A stretch of DNA of 64,000 nt from Xanthomonas sontii (GTDB taxonomy: Bacteria > Pseudomonadota > Gammaproteobacteria > Xanthomonadales > Xanthomonadaceae): the NCBI RefSeq assembly GCF_040529055.1, contig NZ_CP132342.1, positions 1,796,001 through 1,860,000 of the forward strand, in the 5' to 3' direction. Below are positions 8,191 through 17,047 of this stretch, one piece after another. A program made the translations under genes and the position numbers. Positions within the stretch are counted from its first letter, which is position 1, and each line of letters starts with the position of its first letter. The notes under the pieces were generated by a model. The model ran no database searches. It was not told the origin of the DNA and saw only the letters and a program-made list of their open reading frames with translations.

Positions 8191-9063
8191 ATGGAACCGA
8201 GCCGCTATCTCGACGAGCCGATGGACGCGGCCTGCCTCTTCACCGGGATCTCGGTGTCAGGCGCCGGCGAGCATGTGATTCCGCGCTGGCTGGCGCAACG
8301 CCATCAAGCTGCGGGCCGGGTGTTGCTCGGCGATGCCGGCAGCTTCGCCAGGCTCTGCGATTTCAAGGCGCCTGCCGATCCCCAGGCCAACGCCCAGTTC
8401 GGACGGCTGGAACAGCGCCTGTCGGAGGACTGGTCCGCGGTCGCGGACGATGAAGCGCATCTGTGGTTGATGAAGCTGTCGGTGGGAATGATGTTGCTGC
8501 ACCGGCGATTTGCCGAAAATTCCCGGCATCCGGCCGCACCTGCCGGGTTCAACCCGCATGTCGCCGGCGCGCTCCTGAAGGCGTTTCGTGCCGGTTTCGC
8601 GGCGTGGAAGAACGGCGCCTATGTCAGGGAAGGAAGCCTCGTGCGGTTGCCATGGCAGAGCGGTCGGCTCGTGATCGCGCATCTGTTCGGGGCCAGCGAG
8701 ATGGGCCTGCCCGAGGAAAATGGGCGTGCCATGTACATGTTCGCCCCCTATGGCCTGATGGCGGTCGGGCAACCTGGGGTCGGCATGTTGGTCGCCACCT
8801 TCTTCGAGCCCTCGCGAGATTTCGAGAAGCGCCTGGCGGCGGCCAGCGCCATCCCCGCGGATGTCTCCGATCTGGCGTGTCGCGCAGCGTTGTCCCGCGC
8901 GTTCGCCACCGCGGTGCTGGGTCCGCTGATCGCGCGCTTGAGCGGCACCGCCGTCGATGACGCTGAGGTACTCGCGCTTGCCGCCAAGGGCCTGCGGGTG
9001 GAGTTCGCCGACCCGTCCGCGATCGATTCGGGATTCCGCGAGCTGCGGGCGCACGAACCTTGA
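8191..9063 (+). CDS. Hypothetical protein with a degenerate HNH-like N-terminus
   Basis: Protein of 290 residues, no confident family. Near the N-terminus CLFTG...EHVIPRWL resembles the Cys-plus-EHVIPxWL start of some HNH-type proteins, but only one Cys is present where a C-x2-C pair is usual, so a zinc-bound HNH fold is doubtful. The rest is mixed alpha/beta without signal peptide or clear membrane helices. GGTGATGC precedes the ATG. It stands alone between the nag operon and convergent cca. Coding is supported by length, the ribosome-binding context and normal codon usage; function is unknown. Confidence 0.65.
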   Translation: MEPSRYLDEPMDAACLFTGISVSGAGEHVIPRWLAQRHQAAGRVLLGDAGSFARLCDFKAPADPQANAQFGRLEQRLSEDWSAVADDEAHLWLMKLSVGMMLLHRRFAENSRHPAAPAGFNPHVAGALLKAFRAGFAAWKNGAYVREGSLVRLPWQSGRLVIAHLFGASEMGLPEENGRAMYMFAPYGLMAVGQPGVGMLVATFFEPSRDFEKRLAAASAIPADVSDLACRAALSRAFATAVLGPLIARLSGTAVDDAEVLALAAKGLRVEFADPSAIDSGFRELRAHEP

Positions 9064-9079
9064 TGGTGGCAGCAGAACA

Positions 9080-10333
9080 CTAGCCCGCGTGCTCTCCCGA
9101 CCGCGTTGCCGACGGCCGCGCCGCGGCGATCGCCGCGATCCGTGCCTTGGCCAGCGCCTCGCCGATCTGCGGGCCGCTCAGGCCCTGCGCCGCCAGGTCG
9201 CGCGCGTTCACCGCCAGCGCCGCCGCATGCAGGCGCTGCAGCGTGCGGCCCTGCGGGTAATCGGCGTCCTCGCTGCCGAGGCGGCCGCGCTTGTCGGCCT
9301 CGCACACCGTTGCCAGTTGCGCGATGCGCTCGGGCTTGCGGAAGCCGTCGCAGCGCTGCAGCAGTTCGTGCACGGTGCGGTCGCGCAATTCGGCCAGGCG
9401 ATGCACGTTCAGATGCTCGCGGCAGGCGATCTCGGCCAGTTGCCGGTGCTCCTGCGGCACCTTCAGACGTTCGCTCAGCGCGCGCAGCGGCGCCAGGCCG
9501 CGTTGCTCGTGCATCAGGTGGCGCGGCCATTCCTCCGGCGGTGTCAGCGCCTTGCCCAGGTCGTGGGTCAGCGCGGCGAAGCCGATCAGTGCGTCGCCCG
9601 GCGCCAGCCGCGCGGCCATGTCGCTGACCAGTTCCTGGTGGCGCCCGGTGTCGATCTCGGGGTGGTACTCGGCGCGTTGCGGCACCCCGTACAGTGCGTC
9701 CAGCTCCGGCAGCACCCAGCGCAGCGCGTCGGCCTCGCGCAGCGTGCGCAGGAACGCCGAGGGCTGCGCCGAGGCCAGGCTGCGCCGCAGTTCCTGCCAG
9801 ACACGTTCGGGCACCAGCGTTTCCAGTTCGCCGCCGGCGGCCATCGTGCGCATCAGCTCCATGGTCTCGGGCGCGACGACGAATCCCAGCGGCGCCAGCC
9901 GCGCCATGAACCGCGCCGCGCGCAGCACCCGCAGCGGATCCTCGGCGAAGGCCGGGCCGACGTGGCGCAGCACCCGCTGCTCGAGATCGCGCGCGCCGCC
10001 ATACGGATCGACCAGACGCCCATCGGCCTCGTCGCGGGCGATGGCGTTGATGGTGAAGTCGCGCCGCTGCAGATCCTCTTCCAGCGTCACCGACGGGTCG
10101 GCCTGCACCTCGAAGCCGTGATAGCCGCGCCCGGCCTTGCGCTCGGTGCGCGCCAACGCGTATTCCTCGCCGCTGCGCGGATGCAGGAACACCGGAAAAT
10201 CGCGGCCCACCTGCTTGTAGCCCAGCTCCAGCATCTGCTGCGCGCTGGCGCCAACCACCACCCAGTCGCGGTCGCCGGGCGGTTGACCGAGCAGGGCGTC
10301 GCGGACGGCGCCGCCGACGAGGTAGATGTTCAT
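9080..10333 (-). CDS. cca: CCA-adding tRNA nucleotidyltransferase with HD domain
   Basis: Enzyme of 417 residues that builds or repairs the 3' CCA end of tRNAs. The N-terminus has the class II nucleotidyltransferase core: GGAVRD (7-12) and the catalytic DRD motif (21-23), then [10 protein letters not shown] and [16 protein letters not shown] of the neck. The C-terminal half carries an HD phosphohydrolase domain ([12 protein letters not shown]), as in the multifunctional gammaproteobacterial proteins. The ATG at 10333 is required by the conserved [12 protein letters not shown] start. It lies downstream of slt, separated by a repeat-bearing gap of about 130 bases. Confidence 0.96.
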   Translation of the reverse strand: MNIYLVGGAVRDALLGQPPGDRDWVVVGASAQQMLELGYKQVGRDFPVFLHPRSGEEYALARTERKAGRGYHGFEVQADPSVTLEEDLQRRDFTINAIARDEADGRLVDPYGGARDLEQRVLRHVGPAFAEDPLRVLRAARFMARLAPLGFVVAPETMELMRTMAAGGELETLVPERVWQELRRSLASAQPSAFLRTLREADALRWVLPELDALYGVPQRAEYHPEIDTGRHQELVSDMAARLAPGDALIGFAALTHDLGKALTPPEEWPRHLMHEQRGLAPLRALSERLKVPQEHRQLAEIACREHLNVHRLAELRDRTVHELLQRCDGFRKPERIAQLATVCEADKRGRLGSEDADYPQGRTLQRLHAAALAVNARDLAAQGLSGPQIGEALAKARIAAIAAARPSATRSGEHAG

Positions 10334-10340
10334 TGGGTGC

Positions 10341-10479
10341 TGGGAATGGGGAGTCGGGAATCGGGAATGGTAAAAGCAGATTCCCTTCGCCTGATGTCGC
10401 GCTGGCGTGTTGACCCAATGTTCGGCGCGGTTGCGCGCGGTGCGCCGTTGCGATTCCCCATTCCCTATTCCCGATTCCC
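10341..10479. repeat. Inverted GGGAAT-type repeat arms between slt and cca
   Basis: Two arms built from GGGAAT(C/G)GG units face each other: 10341-10370 (TGGGAATGGGGAGTCGGGAA and onward) and 10452-10479 (GATTCCCCATTCCCTATTCC and onward). They could pair into a long imperfect hairpin around an 80-base loop. The right arm overlaps the last codons and the TAG of slt (10465-10467). The unit resembles short intergenic repeats common in Xanthomonas, and a related ATTCCCC array lies at 57459. Effects on mRNA stability or termination are possible but not shown. Confidence 0.6.
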
Positions 10480-12432
10480 AGCGGCCGCATCGGCGGCCGT
10501 ACACACAAACTTCTTCCGCGGCGCGTCCAGCTTGCCGAGCATGCGCTCGGTGACCGGCAGGGCGTCGCCGTTGAGGCGCCAGTCGTAGATCACGCTGAAG
10601 GCCAGGATGCGCGCCACGTACTCGCGGGTTTCCTTGTAGCTGACCGTCTCGATCCAGAAGTCGGCATCGTGGCCCGGGCGCTGGCTCTGCCAGCGTGCGG
10701 CCGGGCCGGGGCCGGCGTTGTAGGCGGCGATGGTCAGGTAGGGCAGGCCGTAGGTGTTGAGCAACTGGCGCAGGTAGGCGGTGCCGATGGCGATGTTGGT
10801 GTCCGGGTCGTACAGGCTGGCGGCGCCGCCGTAGCCGGCCAGGCCAAGGTTGCGGGCAACGCTGGCGCCGGTGGCCGGTACCACCTGCATCAGGCCCATC
10901 GCATTGGCCGGCGAGCGCGCGTTGGGGTTGAACACGCTCTCGGCGCGGATTTCGGCGGCGACCCAGGCCGGGTCGATCGCGTTCTTGCCGGCTTCGCGGC
11001 GGATGGTGTCGGCGTGGTGCAACGGGAAGCGCAGCGTGTACAGGCGCTGCTCCTCCGGGCGCTTGCCCAGCCCGAACACCGCGCGGTCGAACCAGCCGTT
11101 GGCGCTGGCCACTTCCACTGCCATGCGTCGCTGGGTGTCGTCGAAACGGCTCAGCGCATCGTTCCACTCGGCCACGGCCCAGCCGGCGCGGTCGATCTTG
11201 AACAGCTCCAGCGCGCGGACCAGCGACGGATCGCGTGCCACCGCCGCCTGCGCCTGCGCGCTGTCGTTCGGTTCCCACGGGCACAGCGCGTACGGCTGCT
11301 TGAGCCGGTCGGCGGCCAGGAAACCGTGGAAGGTGGCGGAGCTGGCCGCCGCGCGGTACAGCCGCTGCGCCTCGCTGGCATTGCCGGTCTTCTCCGCCAG
11401 CCGCGCCTCGAAGTACTGCCAGCGCGAATCGTTGCGCTGCGCCGGCGGCATCTTGCGGATCGCGGCCAATGCCGCCGGCCAGTCGCCGCGCGCCATCGCC
11501 TCGCGCGCGCGCCACTCGTGCAGGCGTTCGTCGTAGGCGGACTCGGGCACCGCGTTGAGCCGGCGCGCCGACTCCGGCCCGTACGAGGCCACCGTCCACA
11601 GCGCGATCTGATACAGCACCGCACCGCGCTGCGCCTCGCTGAACTGCAGTGCCTGGACGAACTGCGGCAGTTGTCGTTCGGCAGCGTCCGGATCGGTCTT
11701 GGCCAGCTTCGCCAGCCCGTCCACCGCCACCTTGCGGCTGCGCTCGGTCTTGGGCCAGGTCAGCGCACGGGTGTGCACCGCGTCCAGGAACGCCGCGTAG
11801 TCGTTGGCCAGGGCCAGGTCGGCCGCGGGCAGGCCGCGTGCGGCGGCGCGCATCACCGCCGGCTGCTGTGCGTCGGCGGCCGCTTCCACGCGCGCCCAGC
11901 GCAGCGCATCGGTCATGCCGCCGCGCGCCTGCAGGACTGCGAACACCGGATCGCAGGCGTCGGGCAGCGACTTGCCGGCGTTGCGCCACAGCGCCTGCGC
12001 TTCGTCCACCCACTGCGCGTCGGCGCGGCCGGTGGCCTGGCGCGCATTGAGCTGGGCGCAGCGCAGGCCCAGGTTCTCAGTGGGTTTCCAGTTCGCCAGC
12101 AGCGCCGGCCAGTCCTCGCGCCGCGCCAGCGCCGGCAGCCACAGCGCACGGAAGCTCTCGGCCACCGGCTGCCCGGCGTAGCGCTTGAGGAAGTCCTGCG
12201 CCTGCGCATCGGACACCTTGTCGATGTTGCGGCGCAGGTTGGCGTACTCCAGCCAGCCGTACAGCGGATGCTGCTTGAACGCGGCCGCGCGGACCGGATC
12301 GAACCGGCCCTGCTCGGCATCGTCGATCGCCGAGCGGATCGCCGGGCGCTGGGCATCCAGGGACTGGGCGAGGGCGGGAACAGGGCCGCACAACGCGGCG
12401 GCGAACAGCAGGAGAGACGTGCGCAGGATCAT
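10465..12432 (-). CDS. slt: Soluble lytic murein transglycosylase (Slt70 type)
   Basis: Periplasmic peptidoglycan hydrolase of 655 residues that cleaves MurNAc-GlcNAc bonds to give 1,6-anhydro-MurNAc ends. A signal peptide ([20 protein letters not shown], then LAQS) is followed by a long alpha-helical superhelix domain and a C-terminal lysozyme-like domain. The catalytic Glu is near residue 498 in [11 protein letters not shown], followed by [12 protein letters not shown] and AAYNAGPGP, all hallmark Slt motifs. Length matches the family. The 3' end runs into an intergenic repeat, so the last residues (GNRE) are repeat-encoded. Confidence 0.95.
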   Translation of the reverse strand: MILRTSLLLFAAALCGPVPALAQSLDAQRPAIRSAIDDAEQGRFDPVRAAAFKQHPLYGWLEYANLRRNIDKVSDAQAQDFLKRYAGQPVAESFRALWLPALARREDWPALLANWKPTENLGLRCAQLNARQATGRADAQWVDEAQALWRNAGKSLPDACDPVFAVLQARGGMTDALRWARVEAAADAQQPAVMRAAARGLPAADLALANDYAAFLDAVHTRALTWPKTERSRKVAVDGLAKLAKTDPDAAERQLPQFVQALQFSEAQRGAVLYQIALWTVASYGPESARRLNAVPESAYDERLHEWRAREAMARGDWPAALAAIRKMPPAQRNDSRWQYFEARLAEKTGNASEAQRLYRAAASSATFHGFLAADRLKQPYALCPWEPNDSAQAQAAVARDPSLVRALELFKIDRAGWAVAEWNDALSRFDDTQRRMAVEVASANGWFDRAVFGLGKRPEEQRLYTLRFPLHHADTIRREAGKNAIDPAWVAAEIRAESVFNPNARSPANAMGLMQVVPATGASVARNLGLAGYGGAASLYDPDTNIAIGTAYLRQLLNTYGLPYLTIAAYNAGPGPAARWQSQRPGHDADFWIETVSYKETREYVARILAFSVIYDWRLNGDALPVTERMLGKLDAPRKKFVCTAADAAAGNRE

Positions 12433-12722
12433 GCGCGGGACTATACCGAACGCGGATGAATCGCCGTTTCAACTGGCGATGGTGGCGCTGTCGTCGCTTG
12501 GGCCGGCGTGGCTGCGGCGATGGGGAGCCGCGTTCGTCCAGGCGGGCCGGTGAGTGCGCTGGGTGTATTGGGGTCATCGTGGCGATCGGTGGAGCGATGG
12601 CACGTCGTGTGAGTGCCGTGCCCCGCAGCGTTTGCAGATCGGCATCGCGCGCCGGGCCGTCCGGTGCCCCGGCATGGGCGGATGAGGTGCAGGTGCGGCT
12701 TCGTACGTCTGAAGTCCGCGAG

Positions 12723-13100
12723 TCGCTTCGCGCCGTACCCTCACCCCAACCCCTCTCCCGGCGGGAGAGGGGCTTTGGCTTTTCCCTTCTCCCATCGGGA
12801 TCATGGCCCCCTTTTCGGGGGAAGGTGCCCCGTAGGGGCGGAAGAGGGTACGGGCGAAGCCTCTGATCGCCAGATCGCTCGGGCGCTTCGCGCTCCGTAC
12901 CCTCACCCCAACCCCTCTCCCGGTGGGAGAGGGCTCGGCTTCTCCCTTCTCCCATTGGGACCATGGCCCCCTTTTCGGGGGAAGGTGCCCCGTAGGGGCG
13001 GAAGAGGGTACGGGCGAAGCCTCTGATCGCAAGATCGGTGCGGGCGCTTCGCGCTCCTTACCCTCACCCCAACCCCTCTCCCGGTGGGAGAGGGGCTTAG
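12723..13100. repeat. Tandem ~161-bp intergenic repeat, two full units and a truncated third
   Basis: The core CCCTCACCCCAACCCCTCTC occurs at 12738, 12900 and 13061, spacings 162 and 161 bases. Each full unit contains a hairpin (CCCCTCTCCCG facing GGGAGAGGG), a second hairpin around CTTCTCCCAT, then CCCCTTTTCGGGGG and GGTGCCCCGTAGGGGC, ending CCTCTGATCGC. Units one and two are nearly identical, so they look recently duplicated; the third stops after the first hairpin. The block lies between divergent slt and a TonB receptor. A related pair is at 25163-25440. No convincing gene is seen in 12433-13287; 13200-13225 is AT-rich and may hold the receptor promoter. Confidence 0.85.
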
Positions 13101-13287
13101 GCAGGTCGCCGTTTGACCACGCCTCGCACCCCTCGTGTCTACCAGATCGACCAGTCGTCGCGATAGCCCGCGCTTTGCCTGCCGGACGCTTGCACGGCGT
13201 TTACGATTTGTTTACAAAGAATTCCATGCCGTCGCGGTGCAGGGGGTCGCAGCGGCCGACCCACATCCTTTCTGGAGAGAGAGACGG

Positions 13288-16176
13288 ATGAATTTCCTGC
13301 ACCGCCATCCTTTGGTCTTCGCGGTATCCCTGGTCCTGCTCGGCGGCGTCCCCGCCATCGCCGGCGCCCAGCAACAGACGCCCCCGGCCGCTCCCGGCAC
13401 GGCCACCACGCTGGACAGCGTGCAGGTCACCGGCACCCGCATCCGCCGCGCCGAAGTCGAGGGCCAGGTGCCGGTGCAGACCCTGAGCCGCGCCGACATC
13501 GAACGGACCGGCCTGACCTCCATCGGCGATGTGCTGCAGGAGCTCACCGCCTCCGGCTCGGCCTTGAACGCCAAGTTCAACTCCTCCGGCAATTTCGGCT
13601 TCCCGCCGGACGGCAGCGGCGTCGGCGCGGGTTCGGCGCAGGTCGACCTGCGCCATCTCGGCGCCAAGCGCGTGCTGGTGCTGGTCGACGGCATGCGCTG
13701 GGTCAACGAGTCCTCGGCCTCGGGCGTGGGCGCGGCCACCGATCTCAACACCATCCCGCTGGCCATCGTCGAGCGCGTCGAGGTGCTGGAAGACGGCGCC
13801 TCCTCGCTGTACGGCTCCGATGCCATCGCCGGCGTGGTCAACATCATCACCCGGCGCAATTTCGAAGGCGGGCAGGTCACCCTGAATTACGGCGAATACG
13901 ACAAGGGCGACGGCGCCAGCAAGGGCGTGGACCTGGCCTGGGGCCACAGCACCGAGCGCACCAGCCTGTTCCTCGGCGCCAGCTACACCAAGCAGGATCC
14001 GATCTACGCGCGCGACCGCGCGCAGTCGCTGTATCCGATTCCCGGCACCGGCCTGAGCTTCGGCAGCTCGGCCACGCCGGACGGGCGTTTCATCTTCGTC
14101 GACCCCAACACCGGCGCCGAGCAGAACCTGACACCCAACAGCGGCGCGCGCACGCCGCGTTACGACGGCACCGGCGGCTGCACCCGCAGCGACGACTACC
14201 ACTGCTTCACCACTGCCGACCGCTACAACTTCGCCGCGTCCAACCTGCTGCTGACCCCGTCCGAGCGCAAGGGCGTGTTCGGCCAGTTCCGCTTCTTCTT
14301 CAACGACGACGTGCAGTGGTACCTGAAGCTGCTCGGCAACCGCCGCGAGTCGACCAACCAGGCCGCGCCGGAACCGATCTTTCTCGGCCCCGACGCCGGT
14401 ACCGGCAATCCGCTGGCCGACAACATCGTCATCTCCGCCGCCAACCCGTACAACCCGTTCGGCTTCGCGCTGGATTCGGGCAGCAACCTGATCATGATCG
14501 GGCGCCGCCCGGTGGAAGGCGGCGCGCGCGTGTTCGAGCAGCGCGTGGACACCCAGTATGTCGGCACCGGCTTCATCGGCAGCTTCGAGGGCGCCGACCG
14601 CACCTGGTTCTGGGACGTCAACGGCGCCTACAGCAAGAACAAGGCCGAGCAGACCAACTACGGCAGCTACAACATCTACAACATCAACCTAGCGCTGGGC
14701 GATCCGGCGGCGTGCGCGGCGGTGGCCGGCTGCGTGCCGCTGAACATCTTCGGCGGCGCCGGCAGCATCACCCCGGACATGCTGCGCTGGATCCAGCCGG
14801 TGGTGCACGATCGCAGCCAGAACGAACTGACGCAGTTCACCGCCAACCTCAGCAGCGACCTGTTCCGGCTGCCGGCCGGCGCGGTGTCCTTCGCCACCGG
14901 CGTGGAATACCGCAAGTACGAGGGCTTCTACCGCCCCGATCCGCTGACCGTGATCGGCCACTACAACGGCGTGCCGTCGCTGCCGACGCAGGGCAGCTAC
15001 GACGTCAAGGAGGCCTACCTCGAACTGAGCGTGCCGATCTTCGCCGACTCGCCGCTGGGCGACAAACTGGACCTCAGCTTGGCCGGCCGTTATTCCGACT
15101 ACTCCACCTTCGGCGGCAAGTTCACCCCGAAGTACGGTCTGCGCTGGCAGGTGGCGCCGGACTTCGTGCTGCGCGCCAGCTATGCCGAAGGCTTCCGCGC
15201 GCCCAGCATCGGCGAACTGTACGGCTCGGCCGCGCGCGCCGACCTGACCCTGTCTGATCCCTGCTCGATCGGCCTGGGCGGCACCGCGCCGCGCGGCAGC
15301 GCCAGCAACTGCGCCACGCTCGGCGTGCCGGCCGGCTACCAGCAGGCCAACTCGCAGATCTCGGTGACCACCGGCGGCAACCGCGCGCTGGAGCCGGAGA
15401 AGGCGCGCAGCTTCAGCGCGGGCTTCGTGTGGAGCCCGTGGTTCGCCAGCAACGTGCCGTGGTCGGACCGCTTCGACGTGGAGGTGACCTTCTACCGCCA
15501 CGACATCGACGGCGCGATCCAGGCGATCAACGCGCAGACCCAGCTCGACCTGTGCGTGGACACGCTGTCGCCGACCTATTGCAACGGCATCACCCGCGCC
15601 TCCACCGGCGGCATCAACGGCTTCAACAACCGGCTGACCAACCTCGGCTCGATCAAGACCGACGGCTGGGACGTGGACCTGTTCTGGAACTCGCCGGAGA
15701 CCGCGGCGGGCCGCTTCAAGATCGGCTGGCAGAACACCTTCGTCACCCGCTACGTCGCCACCGGCGCGGCCGGCCAGGTGCAGCCGCAGCGCCCGGGCGT
15801 GGAGGTGGTGGACAGCTCGATTCCCGAGTGGACCAGCAACCTGAGCCTGGACTGGTCGCGCGGCCGCTGGAATGCGTCGTGGACGCTGCGGCACATCTCC
15901 GAGCTGACCGAGCAATGCGGCGACGCGGTCGCGTTCCCGGTGTGCAGCAACCCGGTGGCCGGCACCAACACGCTGGACGCGATCACCTACCACGACCTGC
16001 AGGTGGGCTACCGCTTCGACTGGCTCAAGGGCCTGACCCTCAGCGGCGGCGTCAACAACGTCTTCGACAAGGACCCGCCGATCTGCCTGTCGTGCTCGCT
16101 CAACGGCTACGACGCCTCCACCTACGGCATTCCCGGTGGGCGTTACCTGTATGTGCGGGCGGATCTGAAGTTCTAG
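13288..16176 (+). CDS. TonB-dependent receptor (plug plus barrel)
   Basis: Outer-membrane receptor of 962 residues. A signal peptide ([20 protein letters not shown], cleavage near IAGAQQ) is followed by a plug domain with [58 protein letters not shown] and [11 protein letters not shown], then the barrel with [18 protein letters not shown] and a C-terminal aromatic strand ending LYVRADLKF. The ATG at 13288 follows GGAGAGAGAG closely; an upstream in-frame extension lacks a signal peptide. Two internal Cys pairs sit in barrel loops. The substrate is not predictable; this subgroup often handles peptides or plant carbohydrates. It stands alone after a repeat block. Confidence 0.93.
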   Translation: MNFLHRHPLVFAVSLVLLGGVPAIAGAQQQTPPAAPGTATTLDSVQVTGTRIRRAEVEGQVPVQTLSRADIERTGLTSIGDVLQELTASGSALNAKFNSSGNFGFPPDGSGVGAGSAQVDLRHLGAKRVLVLVDGMRWVNESSASGVGAATDLNTIPLAIVERVEVLEDGASSLYGSDAIAGVVNIITRRNFEGGQVTLNYGEYDKGDGASKGVDLAWGHSTERTSLFLGASYTKQDPIYARDRAQSLYPIPGTGLSFGSSATPDGRFIFVDPNTGAEQNLTPNSGARTPRYDGTGGCTRSDDYHCFTTADRYNFAASNLLLTPSERKGVFGQFRFFFNDDVQWYLKLLGNRRESTNQAAPEPIFLGPDAGTGNPLADNIVISAANPYNPFGFALDSGSNLIMIGRRPVEGGARVFEQRVDTQYVGTGFIGSFEGADRTWFWDVNGAYSKNKAEQTNYGSYNIYNINLALGDPAACAAVAGCVPLNIFGGAGSITPDMLRWIQPVVHDRSQNELTQFTANLSSDLFRLPAGAVSFATGVEYRKYEGFYRPDPLTVIGHYNGVPSLPTQGSYDVKEAYLELSVPIFADSPLGDKLDLSLAGRYSDYSTFGGKFTPKYGLRWQVAPDFVLRASYAEGFRAPSIGELYGSAARADLTLSDPCSIGLGGTAPRGSASNCATLGVPAGYQQANSQISVTTGGNRALEPEKARSFSAGFVWSPWFASNVPWSDRFDVEVTFYRHDIDGAIQAINAQTQLDLCVDTLSPTYCNGITRASTGGINGFNNRLTNLGSIKTDGWDVDLFWNSPETAAGRFKIGWQNTFVTRYVATGAAGQVQPQRPGVEVVDSSIPEWTSNLSLDWSRGRWNASWTLRHISELTEQCGDAVAFPVCSNPVAGTNTLDAITYHDLQVGYRFDWLKGLTLSGGVNNVFDKDPPICLSCSLNGYDASTYGIPGGRYLYVRADLKF

Positions 16177-16251
16177 CGGTGTGACGGACGTTGCGGCGCG
16201 TATCCCGCGCCGCGCGTTTCGCATGCCGATGTCGTCCGTCGCCTGGGCGCC

Positions 16252-17037
16252 TCACACCTCTTGCAGCGTCCGAAACGCGTACATGTCCTGAAGGGTGCAG
16301 AAGTGGAAGCGCGGCACGGTGATCGGTCCGGCCGCGGCGAGCCGCGCCAGCCAGTCGTGTACCGTCTTCCGATAGGCGGCATGTTCGACCTCATCGAGCG
16401 TGTCGCACAGATAGGCCAACGAGATGTGGAACCGGTAGTCGACGTAGTCCGGGCGCTGCAGGCGAATGAGTGCCATCAGGCCGCGGCGGGCGGCGTCCAG
16501 CCGCAGCGCGGTCGCTGCGTCCGCGGGCCGCAACGGGATCAGCAGATTGTCGTTGCGGCCGGTCTTCGCTGCCGCAGGATCGATCAGGAACCGGCACGCG
16601 CCCAGTGGCGCGACGTCGCGCTGCTGCAGCCGTGCCAGGAACGTCGCATGGATGTCGCTCAGCGGTACGTCGCGCGCCATGTCGCTGGGCCATGGCCCAC
16701 CAGCGCGGTCGATCTCGTTGACTCCACCCAGCAATGTCACGTGATAGCTGCTCGGTGGCAGCAAGGCGAACTTGTCGGCGAAGCGGTGCTCGGAGAATTC
16801 GCGATAGATGTCCAGCACGCGGTCGAAGCTCTGGTAGCCATCGCCCTGCTGTTGCAGATGGCCCAGGAACGTATTGCCGGGGAACGGCAGCGGGCGCCGT
16901 GAGCGGAGGAACTTGCGTCCCACATCCGGCGGCTGTGGCGAGATGGTCTGCGCCGGCAGTGCCGAAGCCACGACCGTCGCGCCGGCCGCGGCCAGCAACT
17001 GGCGACGGCTGATGCTGGTATCGAAAAACGATGACAT
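16252..17037 (-). CDS. Exported 2H-type phosphoesterase-like protein (DUF1868-like)
   Basis: Protein of 261 residues with a twin-arginine-type leader (SISRRQLLAAAGATVVASAL). The mature part carries the two H-x-T/S motifs of the 2H phosphoesterase fold, HVT at 99-101 (SSYHVTLLGGV) and HIS at 204-206 (DYRFHISLAYL), as in DUF1868 proteins, which are thought to act on cyclic or linear phosphodiesters. The ATG at 17037 is preferred because GAGG lies eight bases upstream; an ATG at 17061 would add eight residues and overlap the upstream gene. It starts ten bases after the stop of the TonB receptor at 17048, so the two are probably one operon. Export route and substrate are inferred. Confidence 0.78.
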   Translation of the reverse strand: MSSFFDTSISRRQLLAAAGATVVASALPAQTISPQPPDVGRKFLRSRRPLPFPGNTFLGHLQQQGDGYQSFDRVLDIYREFSEHRFADKFALLPPSSYHVTLLGGVNEIDRAGGPWPSDMARDVPLSDIHATFLARLQQRDVAPLGACRFLIDPAAAKTGRNDNLLIPLRPADAATALRLDAARRGLMALIRLQRPDYVDYRFHISLAYLCDTLDEVEHAAYRKTVHDWLARLAAAGPITVPRFHFCTLQDMYAFRTLQEV

Positions 17038-17047
17038 GCGGTTTGCC

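Noticed and set aside
9080..12013. A single fused Slt-CCA protein of 977 residues
   Set aside because: The cca frame happens to stay open upstream, but the conserved start [12 protein letters not shown] and the complete slt gene in another frame show two separate genes.
12723..13100. Possible CRISPR array from regularly spaced repeats
   Set aside because: The repeated unit is about 161 bases with no unique spacers, and the hairpin-rich core is typical of intergenic repeats.
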